A stretch of DNA of 19,304 nucleotides from Bacillota bacterium (GCA_023395575.1 JAEWZA010000347.1:1-19304), one strand, 5' to 3'; positions 6,920 through 14,662 are shown, counted from the first letter of the stretch. A program made the numbers and translations. The notes: a model not told the origin generated them from the sequence alone.

Positions 6920-8281
6920 TTATTTCTTTATGAAAAATTCATTATACAAAGAGATAACAGCTTTATGAGCTTCACTTTGTCTGACACCAAACATCATTGT
7001 AACCTCAGAAGAGCCTTGATTTATCATTTCTAAGCTGATTGAAGCATTAGCCAAAGCTGTAGTTGCTCTTGAAGCAGTTCCAATTGTGTTCTTCATGCCT
7101 TCACCAACAACTAGTATAAGTGCTAAACCATAATCTATAGATACATCATCACAGTTTAATTCATTTTTAATTCTGTCAAGAATTTTTTGTGTTACACCTT
7201 CATTCTTGAATTGATTTTGCTTCAGTATTATAGAAATATTGTCAACGCCTGAAGGAGTATGCTCATAGGAAATGCCTTCGTCCTCTAAAATTTGTAGGAG
7301 CTTTCTGCCAAAACCTATTTCTCTATTCATCATGATTTTACTTACATATATACAGCAAAAACTATCATCGCTTGCAATGCCAACAACATGGGTGCTTGGA
7401 GAATATTCTCTTGAAAGTACTATTTTTGTTCCAGGTGCTGTAGGATTATTTGTGTTTTTAATATTAACAGGTACACCAGCTTTGAAAACTGGAACAAGCG
7501 TATCCTCATGCAAAACTGAAAAACCTGCATAGGATAATTCTCTCATTTCTCTGTATGTTATTTCTGATATTGCAACAGGATTGTGAACCAAGCCTGGATG
7601 AGCAGCATACACTGCATCTACATCAGTGAAATTTTCATATAAATCAACTTTTAAAGCTGCGGCAAGTATTGAACCTGTTATATCAGATCCGCCACGTGGG
7701 AAGGTAGCAACATTTCCTTCAACAGTATAACCAAAAAAGCCTGGAAAAATAATTAATCCATCAATGCTATTTAACATTTTAAGATTTTCGAAGGATTCAG
7801 GTAATACCTGTGCATTGCCAAATTCACTGCTTAAAAGTAAGCCCGCTTGTTTTGGACTAACATATTGAGCTTTTTTACCTATGCTATTTAAATATGCAGC
7901 TACTAGTTTAGCACTATTGTCTTCTCCAGCAGCTTTCATAGCATCCATGAACATTCCCGTATGGCTTGTATCCAGCTTTAACCTGTTTTCTAAATCGGCT
8001 TGAATTTCATTTATTATTTCGTTTCCAAGTTTTAAATCATCAGCTATGTCTTTAAATCTTTTAACAACAGCCTCAAGTTCTGCTGCAGCATCCTTGGTTG
8101 CTAAATGCTTTTCAGCACATGCGATTAATAAATCAGTTACTTTGGTATCTGTTTTTTTCCTCTTACCTGGTGCAGATACAACAACAATTTTTCTATCACT
8201 GTCTGAGAGAACAATATCACATACTTTTTTGATTTGTTCTGCGTTAGCTAATGAAGTTCCTCCAAACTTTGCAACCTTCAT
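6920..8281 (-). CDS. lysC: Aspartate kinase
   Basis: This enzyme phosphorylates L-aspartate, the first step toward lysine, diaminopimelate, threonine and methionine. The 453 residues show K-F-G-G-T-S (5-10), the T-S-H-T-G segment, F-P-R-G-G-S-D (194-200), the F-T-D-V-D region, and two C-terminal ACT domains (about 300-380 and 386-450) with S-S-E-V-T-M-M-F-G-V near the end. This ending is typical of the ThrA-like/type III monofunctional group rather than the alpha-beta LysC group. I start at ATG 8281 because GGAGGA lies 6 nt upstream; an upstream in-frame ATG (8299) overlaps that site. It is convergent with the SpoIID-domain gene and divergent from queA. The gene symbol is a convenience. Confidence 0.95.
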   Translation of the reverse strand: MKVAKFGGTSLANAEQIKKVCDIVLSDSDRKIVVVSAPGKRKKTDTKVTDLLIACAEKHLATKDAAAELEAVVKRFKDIADDLKLGNEIINEIQADLENRLKLDTSHTGMFMDAMKAAGEDNSAKLVAAYLNSIGKKAQYVSPKQAGLLLSSEFGNAQVLPESFENLKMLNSIDGLIIFPGFFGYTVEGNVATFPRGGSDITGSILAAALKVDLYENFTDVDAVYAAHPGLVHNPVAISEITYREMRELSYAGFSVLHEDTLVPVFKAGVPVNIKNTNNPTAPGTKIVLSREYSPSTHVVGIASDDSFCCIYVSKIMMNREIGFGRKLLQILEDEGISYEHTPSGVDNISIILKQNQFKNEGVTQKILDRIKNELNCDDVSIDYGLALILVVGEGMKNTIGTASRATTALANASISLEMINQGSSEVTMMFGVRQSEAHKAVISLYNEFFIKK

Positions 8282-8483
8282 TATAAATCCTCCATTCATT
8301 TTTCAAAATTTTATACTTGAACGGAGCTGTCCTATATAGTATGTAAATATTATATGTAAGTCTGCTAACACAAGCTGACAAAGCTAAATATCTACTAAAA
8401 ACAGACATCCCCTGGTATATTTCATAGAGTTATAACAGAGTGCTCAGATTCAAAAGTAATTAAAATCCTCTGAATCTGACATC
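8282..8483 (-). promoter_or_regulatory. Long untranslated leader of lysC
   Basis: If the promoter at 8490-8518 is used, about 200 nt lie before the lysC start. The leader contains an 8-bp hairpin (CAGATTCA 8445-8452 with TGAATCTG 8471-8478, 18-nt loop) and a possible GTCTG/CAGAC pairing further down. I do not see the lysine riboswitch consensus or a T-box motif, and there is no terminator with a U run. The rest of the gap up to 8757 is AT-rich and holds the upstream region of queA, where I found no strong promoter. Confidence 0.35.
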
Positions 8484-8489
8484 GGATAA

Positions 8490-8518
8490 ATTATACAAAA
8501 AAACATTATATATAGCAA
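8490..8518 (-). promoter_or_regulatory. Putative sigma-A promoter of lysC
   Basis: On the minus strand TTGCTA (8513-8518) is 17 nt from a consensus TATAAT (8490-8495). The -35 matches consensus at 4 of 6 positions. Confidence 0.55.
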
Positions 8519-8757
8519 TAATTATTTGTAATATGTACAATTATAATGTATGATAATTAATGATTATTTGATAGTGTTATAGTAAACAATATTTATGTAT
8601 ATAATTGGTAAATTGACACATAGTTTTAGTATGTAGCAAACCTTACAAGATATTCAGGTTATTATTAAATAGAAAATATAAGCCGTTACTGTGATTAATA
8701 GTTAATAGTTATTATATTTAATCAATGTATTATATGTTATATGGAGGAATTGCAATC

Positions 8758-9780
8758 GTGGATTTGAAGGAGTTTGATTATTATTTGCCCGAGGAGCTTA
8801 TTGCACAGCATCCAATGGAGAAGAGAGATATGTCCCGGTTATTGGTGCTGGATAAAAGTACTGGACAGATAGAACATAAAATATTTAAGGATATTGTTGA
8901 TTACTTTAGAGAAGGTGACTGCCTTGTTTTAAATAATACCAGAGTTATCCCCGCCAGATTAATAGGGGAAAAAGAAGGAAGTGGCGGTAAAATAGAGTTT
9001 GTGCTTTTAAAATGTATAAAAGAAAATGACTGGGAAGTTATTCTAAGGCCAGGAAAAAAGGCAAAGCCTGGTGCTAGATTTGTATTTGGAAATGGTGAAT
9101 TGAGAGCTGAAATACTTGAGGTACTTGAAGAAGGAAATAGATTGGTTAGGTTTGAATATGAAGGTGTTTTCCAAGAGGTACTAGATAGGGTGGGAATAAT
9201 GCCATTGCCGCCATATATAACTGAAAAGCTTGCAAATCCTGAGAGATATCAGACTGTTTATGCAAAATATAATGGTTCGGCGGCAGCACCTACGGCAGGT
9301 CTGCATTTCACAGAGGAACTTTTGAATACTCTTAAAAATAAAGGTGTAAAAATAGTATTTCTAATGCTGCATGTTGGCTTGGGTACCTTCAGACCTGTAA
9401 AGGTTGAGGATATTACACAACACAAAATGCACTCAGAATACTTTTCAATTAGTCAGGAAACCTGCGACACTATAAATGCTGCCAAGAAAGCTGGTAATAG
9501 GGTAACAGCTGTTGGGACAACCAGTTCAAGAGTATTAGAGACTGTAGGAGCTAATGGAGAACTACATGCCTGTGAGGGCTGGACTGATATTTTTATATAT
9601 CCCGGTTATCAGTTTAAAATTGTGGATAGACTAATCACTAACTTTCATTTGCCGGAATCTACTTTAATAATGCTGGTTAGTGCTTTGGCTGGGAGAGAGA
9701 ATATTCTGAAGGCGTACACTGAAGCGGTAAATGATAAATATAGATTTTTTAGCTTTGGAGATGCAATGTTTATAAAATAA
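8758..9780 (+). CDS. queA: S-adenosylmethionine:tRNA ribosyltransferase-isomerase
   Basis: QueA transfers and rearranges the ribosyl group of SAM onto preQ1 in tRNA to give epoxyqueuosine. The 340-residue product shows F-D-Y-Y-L-P-E-E-L-I-A-Q-H-P at its N-terminus, N-N-T-R-V-I-P-A-R-L (59-68), S-A-A-A-P-T-A-G-L-H-F-T (174-185), G-T-T-S-S-R (253-258) and T-N-F-H-L-P-E-S-T-L (294-303), all family hallmarks. I chose GTG at 8758 because it gives the usual N-terminus and follows GGAGG (8743-8747) by 10 nt; an in-frame ATG at 8725 would place that ribosome binding site inside the gene. It is followed by tgt, its pathway partner, 256 nt downstream. Confidence 0.96.
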   Translation: MDLKEFDYYLPEELIAQHPMEKRDMSRLLVLDKSTGQIEHKIFKDIVDYFREGDCLVLNNTRVIPARLIGEKEGSGGKIEFVLLKCIKENDWEVILRPGKKAKPGARFVFGNGELRAEILEVLEEGNRLVRFEYEGVFQEVLDRVGIMPLPPYITEKLANPERYQTVYAKYNGSAAAPTAGLHFTEELLNTLKNKGVKIVFLMLHVGLGTFRPVKVEDITQHKMHSEYFSISQETCDTINAAKKAGNRVTAVGTTSSRVLETVGANGELHACEGWTDIFIYPGYQFKIVDRLITNFHLPESTLIMLVSALAGRENILKAYTEAVNDKYRFFSFGDAMFIK

Positions 9781-9912
9781 ATAAATAATTCAATTTTCCT
9801 AGTTAAAATTATAGGTGTTAAAGCTTATCAAATGAAAAGTTAATTAGTTAATAAAATAGGATGGTTTTCTTGGTAATCATCATTGGTAAATTTTAACACA
9901 TAAGTGCTTTTC

Positions 9913-9969
9913 ATTGAAAAGTTTGGACACCGATAGATTTTTTAGGTGGGAAGTTGAGTTAATAACTAT
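9913..9969 (+). repeat. Degenerate intergenic repeat, copy B (queA-tgt gap)
   Basis: This 57-nt stretch aligns along its length with 11232-11286 in the next gap. The last 19 nt (9951-9969, AAGTTGAGTTAATAACTAT) match 11268-11286 at 18 of 19 positions. The first part also resembles copy A at 6805-6850. Confidence 0.45.
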
Positions 9970-10036
9970 GAAATAAAATTACAATAACAAATGGTGCAAA
10001 ATAAAAAATCACTATATATTTAGAAAGGTAACTTAT

Positions 10037-11161
10037 ATGGCAGCAGTAACTTATGAATTGATAAAAACATGTAAGCAGACAGGTGCAAGACTAGGAAGAG
10101 TTCATACTCCTCATGGTTCCTTTGAAACTCCTATTTTTATGCCTGTTGGCACATTGGCGACTGTAAAAGGTATGTCTCCCGAGGAATTAAAAGAAATGGA
10201 TGCAGAGATTATATTAAGCAACACCTATCACTGCTATCTAAGACCGGGACAGGACATTGTTAAGGAAGCAGGTGGTCTTCACGGTTTTATGAACTGGGAT
10301 AGGCCTATACTTACAGATAGTGGTGGATTTCAGGTGTTTAGCCTAAGTGGGCTGAGAAAAATTACTGAGGAAGGTGTTACCTTTAGATCACATATAGATG
10401 GTTCAAAGCACATTTTTACTCCTGAATCAGTTATGGGAATAGAAAATGACTTGGGTGCTGATATTATTATGGCATTTGACGAGTGTGCACCATATCCTGC
10501 CGAATACAACTACGTTAAAAAGTCTATGGAGAGAACTACACGATGGGCAAAACGATGCAAGGATGCTCACAAAGATACCGAAAGGCAGTCACTGTTTGGT
10601 ATAATTCAAGGTGGGATGTACAAGGATTTACGTATAGAAAGTGCTCATCAATTAAATGACATAGATTTTCCGGGCTATGCAATAGGAGGCCTTAGTGTTG
10701 GTGAGCCAGCTGAAATAATGTACGAGGTTTTGGATTACACAGTACCATTGATGCCTGCAGACAAACCACGTTATCTAATGGGAGTGGGTTCTCCAGACTA
10801 TTTGATTGAGGGTTCCATCAGAGGTTTAGATATGTTTGACTGTGTTCTGCCCACAAGAATAGGCAGAAATGGTACAGTTATGACAAACAATGATAGGATA
10901 ATTATTCGTGATGCTAAGTATGCTAGGGATTTTTCAAGGCTTGACCCTGAATGTGATTGCTATGTTTGCCGTAATTATTCAAGAGCATATATCAGACATT
11001 TAATAAAATGCGGAGAATTATTGGGCTTGAGACTGACAACCTGGCACAATTTGTATTTTTTAATTAACTTGATGAAACAGGTAAGACAGGCTATAATGAA
11101 TGATAGCTTGGGCAGTTTTAGAGACGAATTTTACAATAAATATGGTTATAAAAGCAAATAA
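10037..11161 (+). CDS. tgt: tRNA-guanine transglycosylase
   Basis: Tgt exchanges guanine 34 for preQ1 in tRNAs with GUN anticodons, the step before QueA. The 374-residue product has D-S-G-G-F-Q-V-F (94-101) with the general acid/base aspartate, the F-D-E-C-A-P substrate loop (147-152), G-G-L-S-V-G-E (217-223), and D-M-F-D-C-V-L-P-T-R (265-274) holding the nucleophilic aspartate. The zinc site C-X-C-X2-C...H is present (C306, C308, C311, H337). GAAAGG lies 9 nt before the ATG. Spacing to queA and yajC is wide (about 240-260 nt), and both gaps share a repeat. Confidence 0.97.
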   Translation: MAAVTYELIKTCKQTGARLGRVHTPHGSFETPIFMPVGTLATVKGMSPEELKEMDAEIILSNTYHCYLRPGQDIVKEAGGLHGFMNWDRPILTDSGGFQVFSLSGLRKITEEGVTFRSHIDGSKHIFTPESVMGIENDLGADIIMAFDECAPYPAEYNYVKKSMERTTRWAKRCKDAHKDTERQSLFGIIQGGMYKDLRIESAHQLNDIDFPGYAIGGLSVGEPAEIMYEVLDYTVPLMPADKPRYLMGVGSPDYLIEGSIRGLDMFDCVLPTRIGRNGTVMTNNDRIIIRDAKYARDFSRLDPECDCYVCRNYSRAYIRHLIKCGELLGLRLTTWHNLYFLINLMKQVRQAIMNDSLGSFRDEFYNKYGYKSK

Positions 11162-11231
11162 ACCGTTACCATTCAGAGACTAATAAGACGACTTAACACA
11201 AAATATTTTCAATATATTTTGGCGTCAAACT

Positions 11232-11286
11232 ATTGAATATGTTTGAACACAGAAATCATATATAGAAAAGTTGAGTTAATATCTAT
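11232..11286 (+). repeat. Degenerate intergenic repeat, copy C (tgt-yajC gap)
   Basis: It aligns with copy B at 9913-9969. ATTGA and GTTT-GA/GG-ACAC match near the start, and the final 19 nt match at 18 of 19 positions. The middle is diverged. No ORF spans it. Confidence 0.45.
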
Positions 11287-11400
11287 ATTATGTTGCTGAA
11301 TAATAACGAAAGTTGATTTATATAAATTTAATAAGGTAGTTTATAGACAACGTATAATACAGTATAACTGTGTTAAATAAATTTTAGGAGGTTTTTTAAT

Positions 11401-11691
11401 ATGACAGAACAATCAATGGCAGCGCTTATTCAATTCGTAATACCTTTAGTATTTCTTTTTGGTTTAATGTATTTTATGATGATTCGTCCACAAAAGAAAA
11501 AAGAAAAGAAAACTAAGGAATTGCTTGATTCATTACAGGTTGGATGGGCTGTAGTTACTATTGGGGGCATTTGTGGTAAAATCGTTAACATTAAAGACGA
11601 TGAAATAACAATTGAATCCAGTATCGAGAAGACAAAGATACTTGTTAAGCGTTGGTCAGTAAAAGAAGTTATTAAGCCAATTGAAGGATAA
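11401..11691 (+). CDS. yajC: Preprotein translocase subunit YajC
   Basis: This 96-residue protein has one N-terminal membrane helix (about 8-27) followed by M-M-I-R-P-Q-K-K-K-E-K-K and a small soluble domain with V-T-I-G-G-I-C-G-K-I, the YajC signature. YajC joins SecD and SecF in an accessory complex of the Sec translocon. AGGAGG lies shortly before the ATG. The order tgt-yajC-secDF is common in bacteria; here it is interrupted by the SCIFF genes. Confidence 0.95.
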   Translation: MTEQSMAALIQFVIPLVFLFGLMYFMMIRPQKKKEKKTKELLDSLQVGWAVVTIGGICGKIVNIKDDEITIESSIEKTKILVKRWSVKEVIKPIEG

Positions 11692-11782
11692 AAAATAATT
11701 TTAGTATATACTATGTTCTAACTGGTGTACCTCATAAATAAAATATATAGAGAAAGTTACTAATATTTTGCGGAGGTATACT

Positions 11783-12187
11783 ATGGTTGGACAGACAACA
11801 GGATTAAAAAAGTCACTTGATGAACATGTGAATTTAATAAGAGTTGCCAAAGGATTGATTTTTTCCTTTCTTATAACATTGCCTTGCTTTTTTATTTTTG
11901 CATTGTTTTTGACTTACACTGATTTCCCTGAAAAATATACTTCTATGGCTGTTCTTATTACCACTGTAATAAGTGTGCTGGTAGCATCAGCTTATTCAAC
12001 TAAAAATGTAAAACACAAGGGTTGGATGAATGGCTGTTTTGTAGGTTTACTTTATGTTACCATATTGTATTTGGCAAGTAGCATAGTTGACAAGAATTTC
12101 ATGTTGAATTTTTCTGGTTTACTTACATTTTTTATTGGGGCAATTGTTGGTTGTTTAGGAGGCATTTTCGGAATTAATATGAGATAG
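11783..12187 (+). CDS. Small four-helix membrane protein (TIGR04086-like)
   Basis: This 134-residue protein has a short polar N-terminus and four hydrophobic helices (about 22-43, 51-69, 80-98 and 107-130). The last ends in G-A-I-V-G-C-L-G-G-I-F-G-I. Size, topology and position next to yajC and SCIFF fit the putative membrane protein family TIGR04086, whose function is unknown to me. GGAGG (11772-11776) is 6 nt before ATG 11783, so I reject the in-frame TTG at 11768. It follows yajC by 91 nt and may be co-transcribed with it. A role in export or immunity for the neighbouring peptide is conceivable but unsupported. Confidence 0.7.
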   Translation: MVGQTTGLKKSLDEHVNLIRVAKGLIFSFLITLPCFFIFALFLTYTDFPEKYTSMAVLITTVISVLVASAYSTKNVKHKGWMNGCFVGLLYVTILYLASSIVDKNFMLNFSGLLTFFIGAIVGCLGGIFGINMR

Positions 12188-12220
12188 AAATACTTGGGTC
12201 TTATGTTTCTAAAAAATGCC

Positions 12221-12249
12221 TTTTCAAAACCATTCAAATATGCTATAAT
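12221..12249 (+). promoter_or_regulatory. Strong extended -10 promoter of the SCIFF precursor gene
   Basis: TTTTCA (12221-12226, 4 of 6 matches) lies 17 nt from a consensus TATAAT (12244-12249) preceded by TGC, an extended -10. The start near 12256 gives a leader of about 26 nt with AGGAGG at 12267-12272. Together with the terminator at 12463 it defines a small mRNA of about 240 nt for the peptide alone. Confidence 0.75.
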
Positions 12250-12281
12250 CGGCAGAGAAAACTAATAGGAGGTATTATATA

Positions 12282-12422
12282 ATGAAGCATATTAAGACAA
12301 TTAATACTGCTACTTTGAAGAACAGCCTTGCAAAAGGTGGATGTGGAGAATGTCAAACTTCATGTCAGTCAGCCTGCAAGACATCTTGTACAGTTGCAAA
12401 TCAAAGCTGCGAAAAGAAATAA
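12282..12422 (+). CDS. scfA: Six-cysteine ranthipeptide precursor SCIFF
   Basis: This 46-residue peptide fits the SCIFF family (six cysteines in forty-five residues). It has a Cys-free leader of about 20 residues (K-H-I-K-T-I-N-T...) followed by a core with cysteines at 21, 24, 28, 32, 36 and 43, and a short K-K tail. In characterised members a radical SAM enzyme joins Cys sulfurs to non-alpha carbons of acceptor residues, often Thr or Ser, giving a ranthipeptide. The core here offers T27, T34 and T37 and several Ser as possible acceptors; the actual sites are unknown. AGGAGG lies 9 nt before the ATG. The gene has its own promoter and terminator and is followed by the maturase. Related products have been reported to act in clostridial quorum sensing. 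No protease or dedicated exporter is visible nearby. Confidence 0.95.
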   Translation: MKHIKTINTATLKNSLAKGGCGECQTSCQSACKTSCTVANQSCEKK

Positions 12423-12462
12423 TACAAATAGTATTTTATGATAATATTCTTTGTATAAAAAT

Positions 12463-12498
12463 AAGTGAAAAGTGTTAAATTGACACTTTTCGCTTTTT
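12463..12498 (+). terminator. Terminator between the SCIFF precursor and its maturase
   Basis: A 13-bp stem with one G-U (12463-12475 with 12483-12495) and a 7-nt loop is followed by further T. It lies 40 nt after the precursor stop codon, so most transcripts should end before the maturase gene. Confidence 0.85.
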
Positions 12499-12527
12499 AT
12501 TGATGTACGAAGCATGTACCAAGTGCA

Positions 12528-12555
12528 TTGATAAAAATACAAAACACTTTACAAT
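12528..12555 (+). promoter_or_regulatory. Putative promoter of the SCIFF maturase
   Basis: TTGATA (12528-12533) and TACAAT (12550-12555) each match consensus at 5 of 6 positions, with a 16-nt spacer. It lies after the SCIFF terminator and about 95 nt before the maturase start, so the enzyme may have its own weaker promoter. Confidence 0.5.
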
Positions 12556-12595
12556 GAGTATTTTTTTGCATAGATTGCAATAATACTCTTTTATT
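12556..12595 (+). terminator. Second hairpin before the SCIFF maturase
   Basis: GAGTATT (12556-12562) pairs with AATACTC (12582-12588), and TTGCA/TGCAA pairs inside. TTTTATT follows. It could be a second terminator for readthrough from the SCIFF gene. A transcript from the promoter at 12528-12555 would start within the 5' arm and so would not form the full hairpin. Confidence 0.5.
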
Positions 12596-12648
12596 ACTTT
12601 TAAATTTATTTACTATTTTTTTGCAGGGCTTTAGGAGGTTTTTATATA

Positions 12649-13992
12649 ATGATTCACAAGTACATAATGCATGGTACAAACATAGTTATGGACATAAACA
12701 GTGGAGCAGTTCATGTTTTTGATGCTGCTGCATTTGATGTTGTTGATTTATACAAAACCAAAACTAAAGAGCAAATCATTGAAGCTTTATCTCAAAAGTA
12801 TAATGGACAAGCTGTATCAGATGCTTATGATGAAGTTGCTCAATTAGAAGCAGATGGATTGCTTTTTAGTGAGGATGTATATTTAGATGCTATAAATAAT
12901 TGGGAAAGAAAACCTGTTGTAAAAGCCCTTTGCTTACATATCTGCCACGATTGCAATCTTAGATGCAAGTATTGCTTTGCTTCTACAGGGAGCTTTGGTG
13001 GTCATAGAACAATGATGGATGTTGAGACGGGTAAAAAAGCTATTGATTTTCTTATTGAAAAATCAGCTGGAAGAAGAAATTTAGAGGTTGACTTTTTTGG
13101 TGGTGAGCCACTAATGAATTTTGAGGTTGTAAAGCAGATTGTAGAGTATGCACGAATCAGAGAAAAAGAGACAAATAAGAATTTCAGATTCACAATTACT
13201 ACTAATGCAATTTTGCTCAATGAAGACAACAAAGAGTTTATAAATAAGAATATGCACAATGTTGTTCTCAGTATTGATGGCCGAAAAGAAACAAATGACA
13301 GAATGAGGCCTAGAGTAGATGGTTCAGGAACCTATGAAAACATTCTTCCTAAACTAAAAGACATGGCAGATGCAAGAAATCAGGATAACTATTATGTGAG
13401 AGGTACATTTACAAGGGAAAACCTTGATTTTTCCAAGGATGTTCTGCATTTAGCAGATTTGGGCTTCAAGCAAATATCAGTTGAGCCTGTTGTCGCTGCC
13501 AAGGAATCAGGACTTGATATTCGAGAAGAGGATCTAGAGCAGCTTTTTACCGAATATGAGTCTCTTGCTATGGAATACATAAATAGAGATAAGAATAAAG
13601 AAGGCTTCAATTTCTTCCATTTTATGATTGACTTGAATCAAGGACCTTGTATTATAAAAAGGCTAGGAGGATGCGGTTCAGGACATGAATATCTGGCTGT
13701 TACTCCTGAAGGTGACTTGTATCCTTGTCATCAATTTGTTGGAGATGAGAAGTTTAAGATGGGTAATGTTCACTGTGGTGAGTTTAAATCTGAATTTCAA
13801 ATGAACTTTCAAAAGTCTAATGTATATACAAAGAAGGATTGTTCTGAATGCTGGGCAAAGTTTTATTGCAGTGGAGGATGTGCTGCCAATGCATATCAGT
13901 TTAACAATGATATTAATGTTCCATACAAAATAGGCTGTGAGTTAGAGAAAAAGAGAGTTGAGTGTGCAATTTGGATTAAAACTCAGGAATAA
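12649..13992 (+). CDS. scfB: Radical SAM SCIFF peptide maturase (thioether-forming)
   Basis: This 447-residue enzyme installs thioether links in the SCIFF peptide. Residues 1 to about 85 look like a PqqD-type RiPP recognition domain that would hold the leader. The radical SAM core follows, with C-N-L-R-C-K-Y-C giving the cluster ligands C102, C106 and C109, then F-F-G-G-E-P (149-154). The C-terminal SPASM region supplies C334, C342, C360, C398, C401, C407, C411 and C430 for two auxiliary iron-sulfur clusters, including C-S-E-C-W-A-K-F-Y-C-S-G-G-C. This layout matches CteB-type maturases. AGGAGG (12633-12638) lies 10 nt before the ATG. The precursor gene is 226 nt upstream, behind a terminator, and a carbonic-anhydrase-like gene follows after 11 nt. 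Confidence 0.95.
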   Translation: MIHKYIMHGTNIVMDINSGAVHVFDAAAFDVVDLYKTKTKEQIIEALSQKYNGQAVSDAYDEVAQLEADGLLFSEDVYLDAINNWERKPVVKALCLHICHDCNLRCKYCFASTGSFGGHRTMMDVETGKKAIDFLIEKSAGRRNLEVDFFGGEPLMNFEVVKQIVEYARIREKETNKNFRFTITTNAILLNEDNKEFINKNMHNVVLSIDGRKETNDRMRPRVDGSGTYENILPKLKDMADARNQDNYYVRGTFTRENLDFSKDVLHLADLGFKQISVEPVVAAKESGLDIREEDLEQLFTEYESLAMEYINRDKNKEGFNFFHFMIDLNQGPCIIKRLGGCGSGHEYLAVTPEGDLYPCHQFVGDEKFKMGNVHCGEFKSEFQMNFQKSNVYTKKDCSECWAKFYCSGGCAANAYQFNNDINVPYKIGCELEKKRVECAIWIKTQE

Positions 13993-14003
13993 AAGGGGTA
14001 TGT

Positions 14004-14504
14004 ATGATAAGAGATTTCAAAAATATTACGCCCCAAATTCATGAAACTGCTTTTATTGCACCCAATAGTACAGTTATCGGAAATGTGGTAATTGGAGCAA
14101 ATTCGGCTGTATGGTACAATGCAGTTTTGAGGGGTGATATTGACAGCATAGTGGTTGGTGAAAATTCTAACATTCAAGAAGGTTGCATACTGCACTGTAA
14201 AAAGGGTGCAGGCTTAAAAATTGGCTCAAATGCTACAATAGGGCATGGAGCTATATTGCACAGTTGCCAAATCGGTAATAACACCATGATTGGGATGGGT
14301 GCAATAGTACTTGATGATGCTGAAATTGGCAATAATTGCTTGGTTGCAGCTGGCAGTGTTGTTACATCAAAAACAAAAATACCAGATCGCAGCTTAATTG
14401 CTGGAAGTCCTGCAGTGGTTAAAAGAGTTTTATCTGAGCAGGAAATTTTAAATATTGAGAACAATGCAAATGAATATGTAAGTCTTTTAAAGTTATATAA
14501 ATAG
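14004..14504 (+). CDS. Gamma carbonic anhydrase family protein
   Basis: This 166-residue protein is a left-handed beta-helix of hexapeptide repeats (I-A-P-N-S-T-V-I-G-N-V-V-I-G type) over about residues 17-135, ending in a helical tail. The three histidines of the gamma-carbonic-anhydrase metal site are present (H64, H81, H86), as are R43, D45 and Q58 (R-G-D and N-I-Q-E-G). It resembles YrdA/PaaY-like members, many of which have not been shown to hydrate CO2, so the activity is uncertain. It starts 11 nt after the SCIFF maturase stop with a GGGG-type ribosome binding site, which implies co-transcription. Whether it takes part in the peptide pathway is unknown. Confidence 0.9.
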   Translation: MIRDFKNITPQIHETAFIAPNSTVIGNVVIGANSAVWYNAVLRGDIDSIVVGENSNIQEGCILHCKKGAGLKIGSNATIGHGAILHSCQIGNNTMIGMGAIVLDDAEIGNNCLVAAGSVVTSKTKIPDRSLIAGSPAVVKRVLSEQEILNIENNANEYVSLLKLYK

Positions 14505-14606
14505 TCAAAATTGAATTGTGAATATTAAAAAAAGTATTGTGTATTATAAAGTTAAATACTTATTTTTATTTGGAATTTAATAATGGACCTTGAAATTTGA
14601 CTATTT
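14499..14606. repeat. Long inverted repeat after the carbonic-anhydrase gene
   Basis: An 11-bp perfect inverted repeat (AAATAGTCAAA 14499-14509 with TTTGACTATTT 14596-14606) begins at the stop codon. It encloses a second inverted repeat, AAGTATT with AATACTT, followed by T-rich sequence near 14560-14575. The inner hairpin could be a weak terminator. The outer pairing would hold the gene end and the gap together in RNA. Confidence 0.45.
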
Positions 14607-14662
14607 TAACAAAAAAACATTGATTAATTTGTAAATTCTTAGCTAATTTTAAGACATGTTTA

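Noticed and set aside
8282..8757. A second lysine riboswitch in front of lysC
   Set aside because: The CGCCGAAGG, AGTA and ACTGTCA elements seen upstream of dapA are absent here.
11199..11221. A terminator after tgt
   Set aside because: The 8-bp hairpin is all A and T except for the closing pair and is not followed by a U run.
12497..12679. A minus-strand 60-codon ORF between the SCIFF precursor and maturase
   Set aside because: It covers the terminator hairpins and promoter region, has no ribosome binding site, and its composition is that of noncoding AT-rich DNA.
14174..14464. A minus-strand 96-codon ORF inside the carbonic-anhydrase gene
   Set aside because: It lies antisense to a gene with intact hexapeptide repeats and metal-binding histidines.
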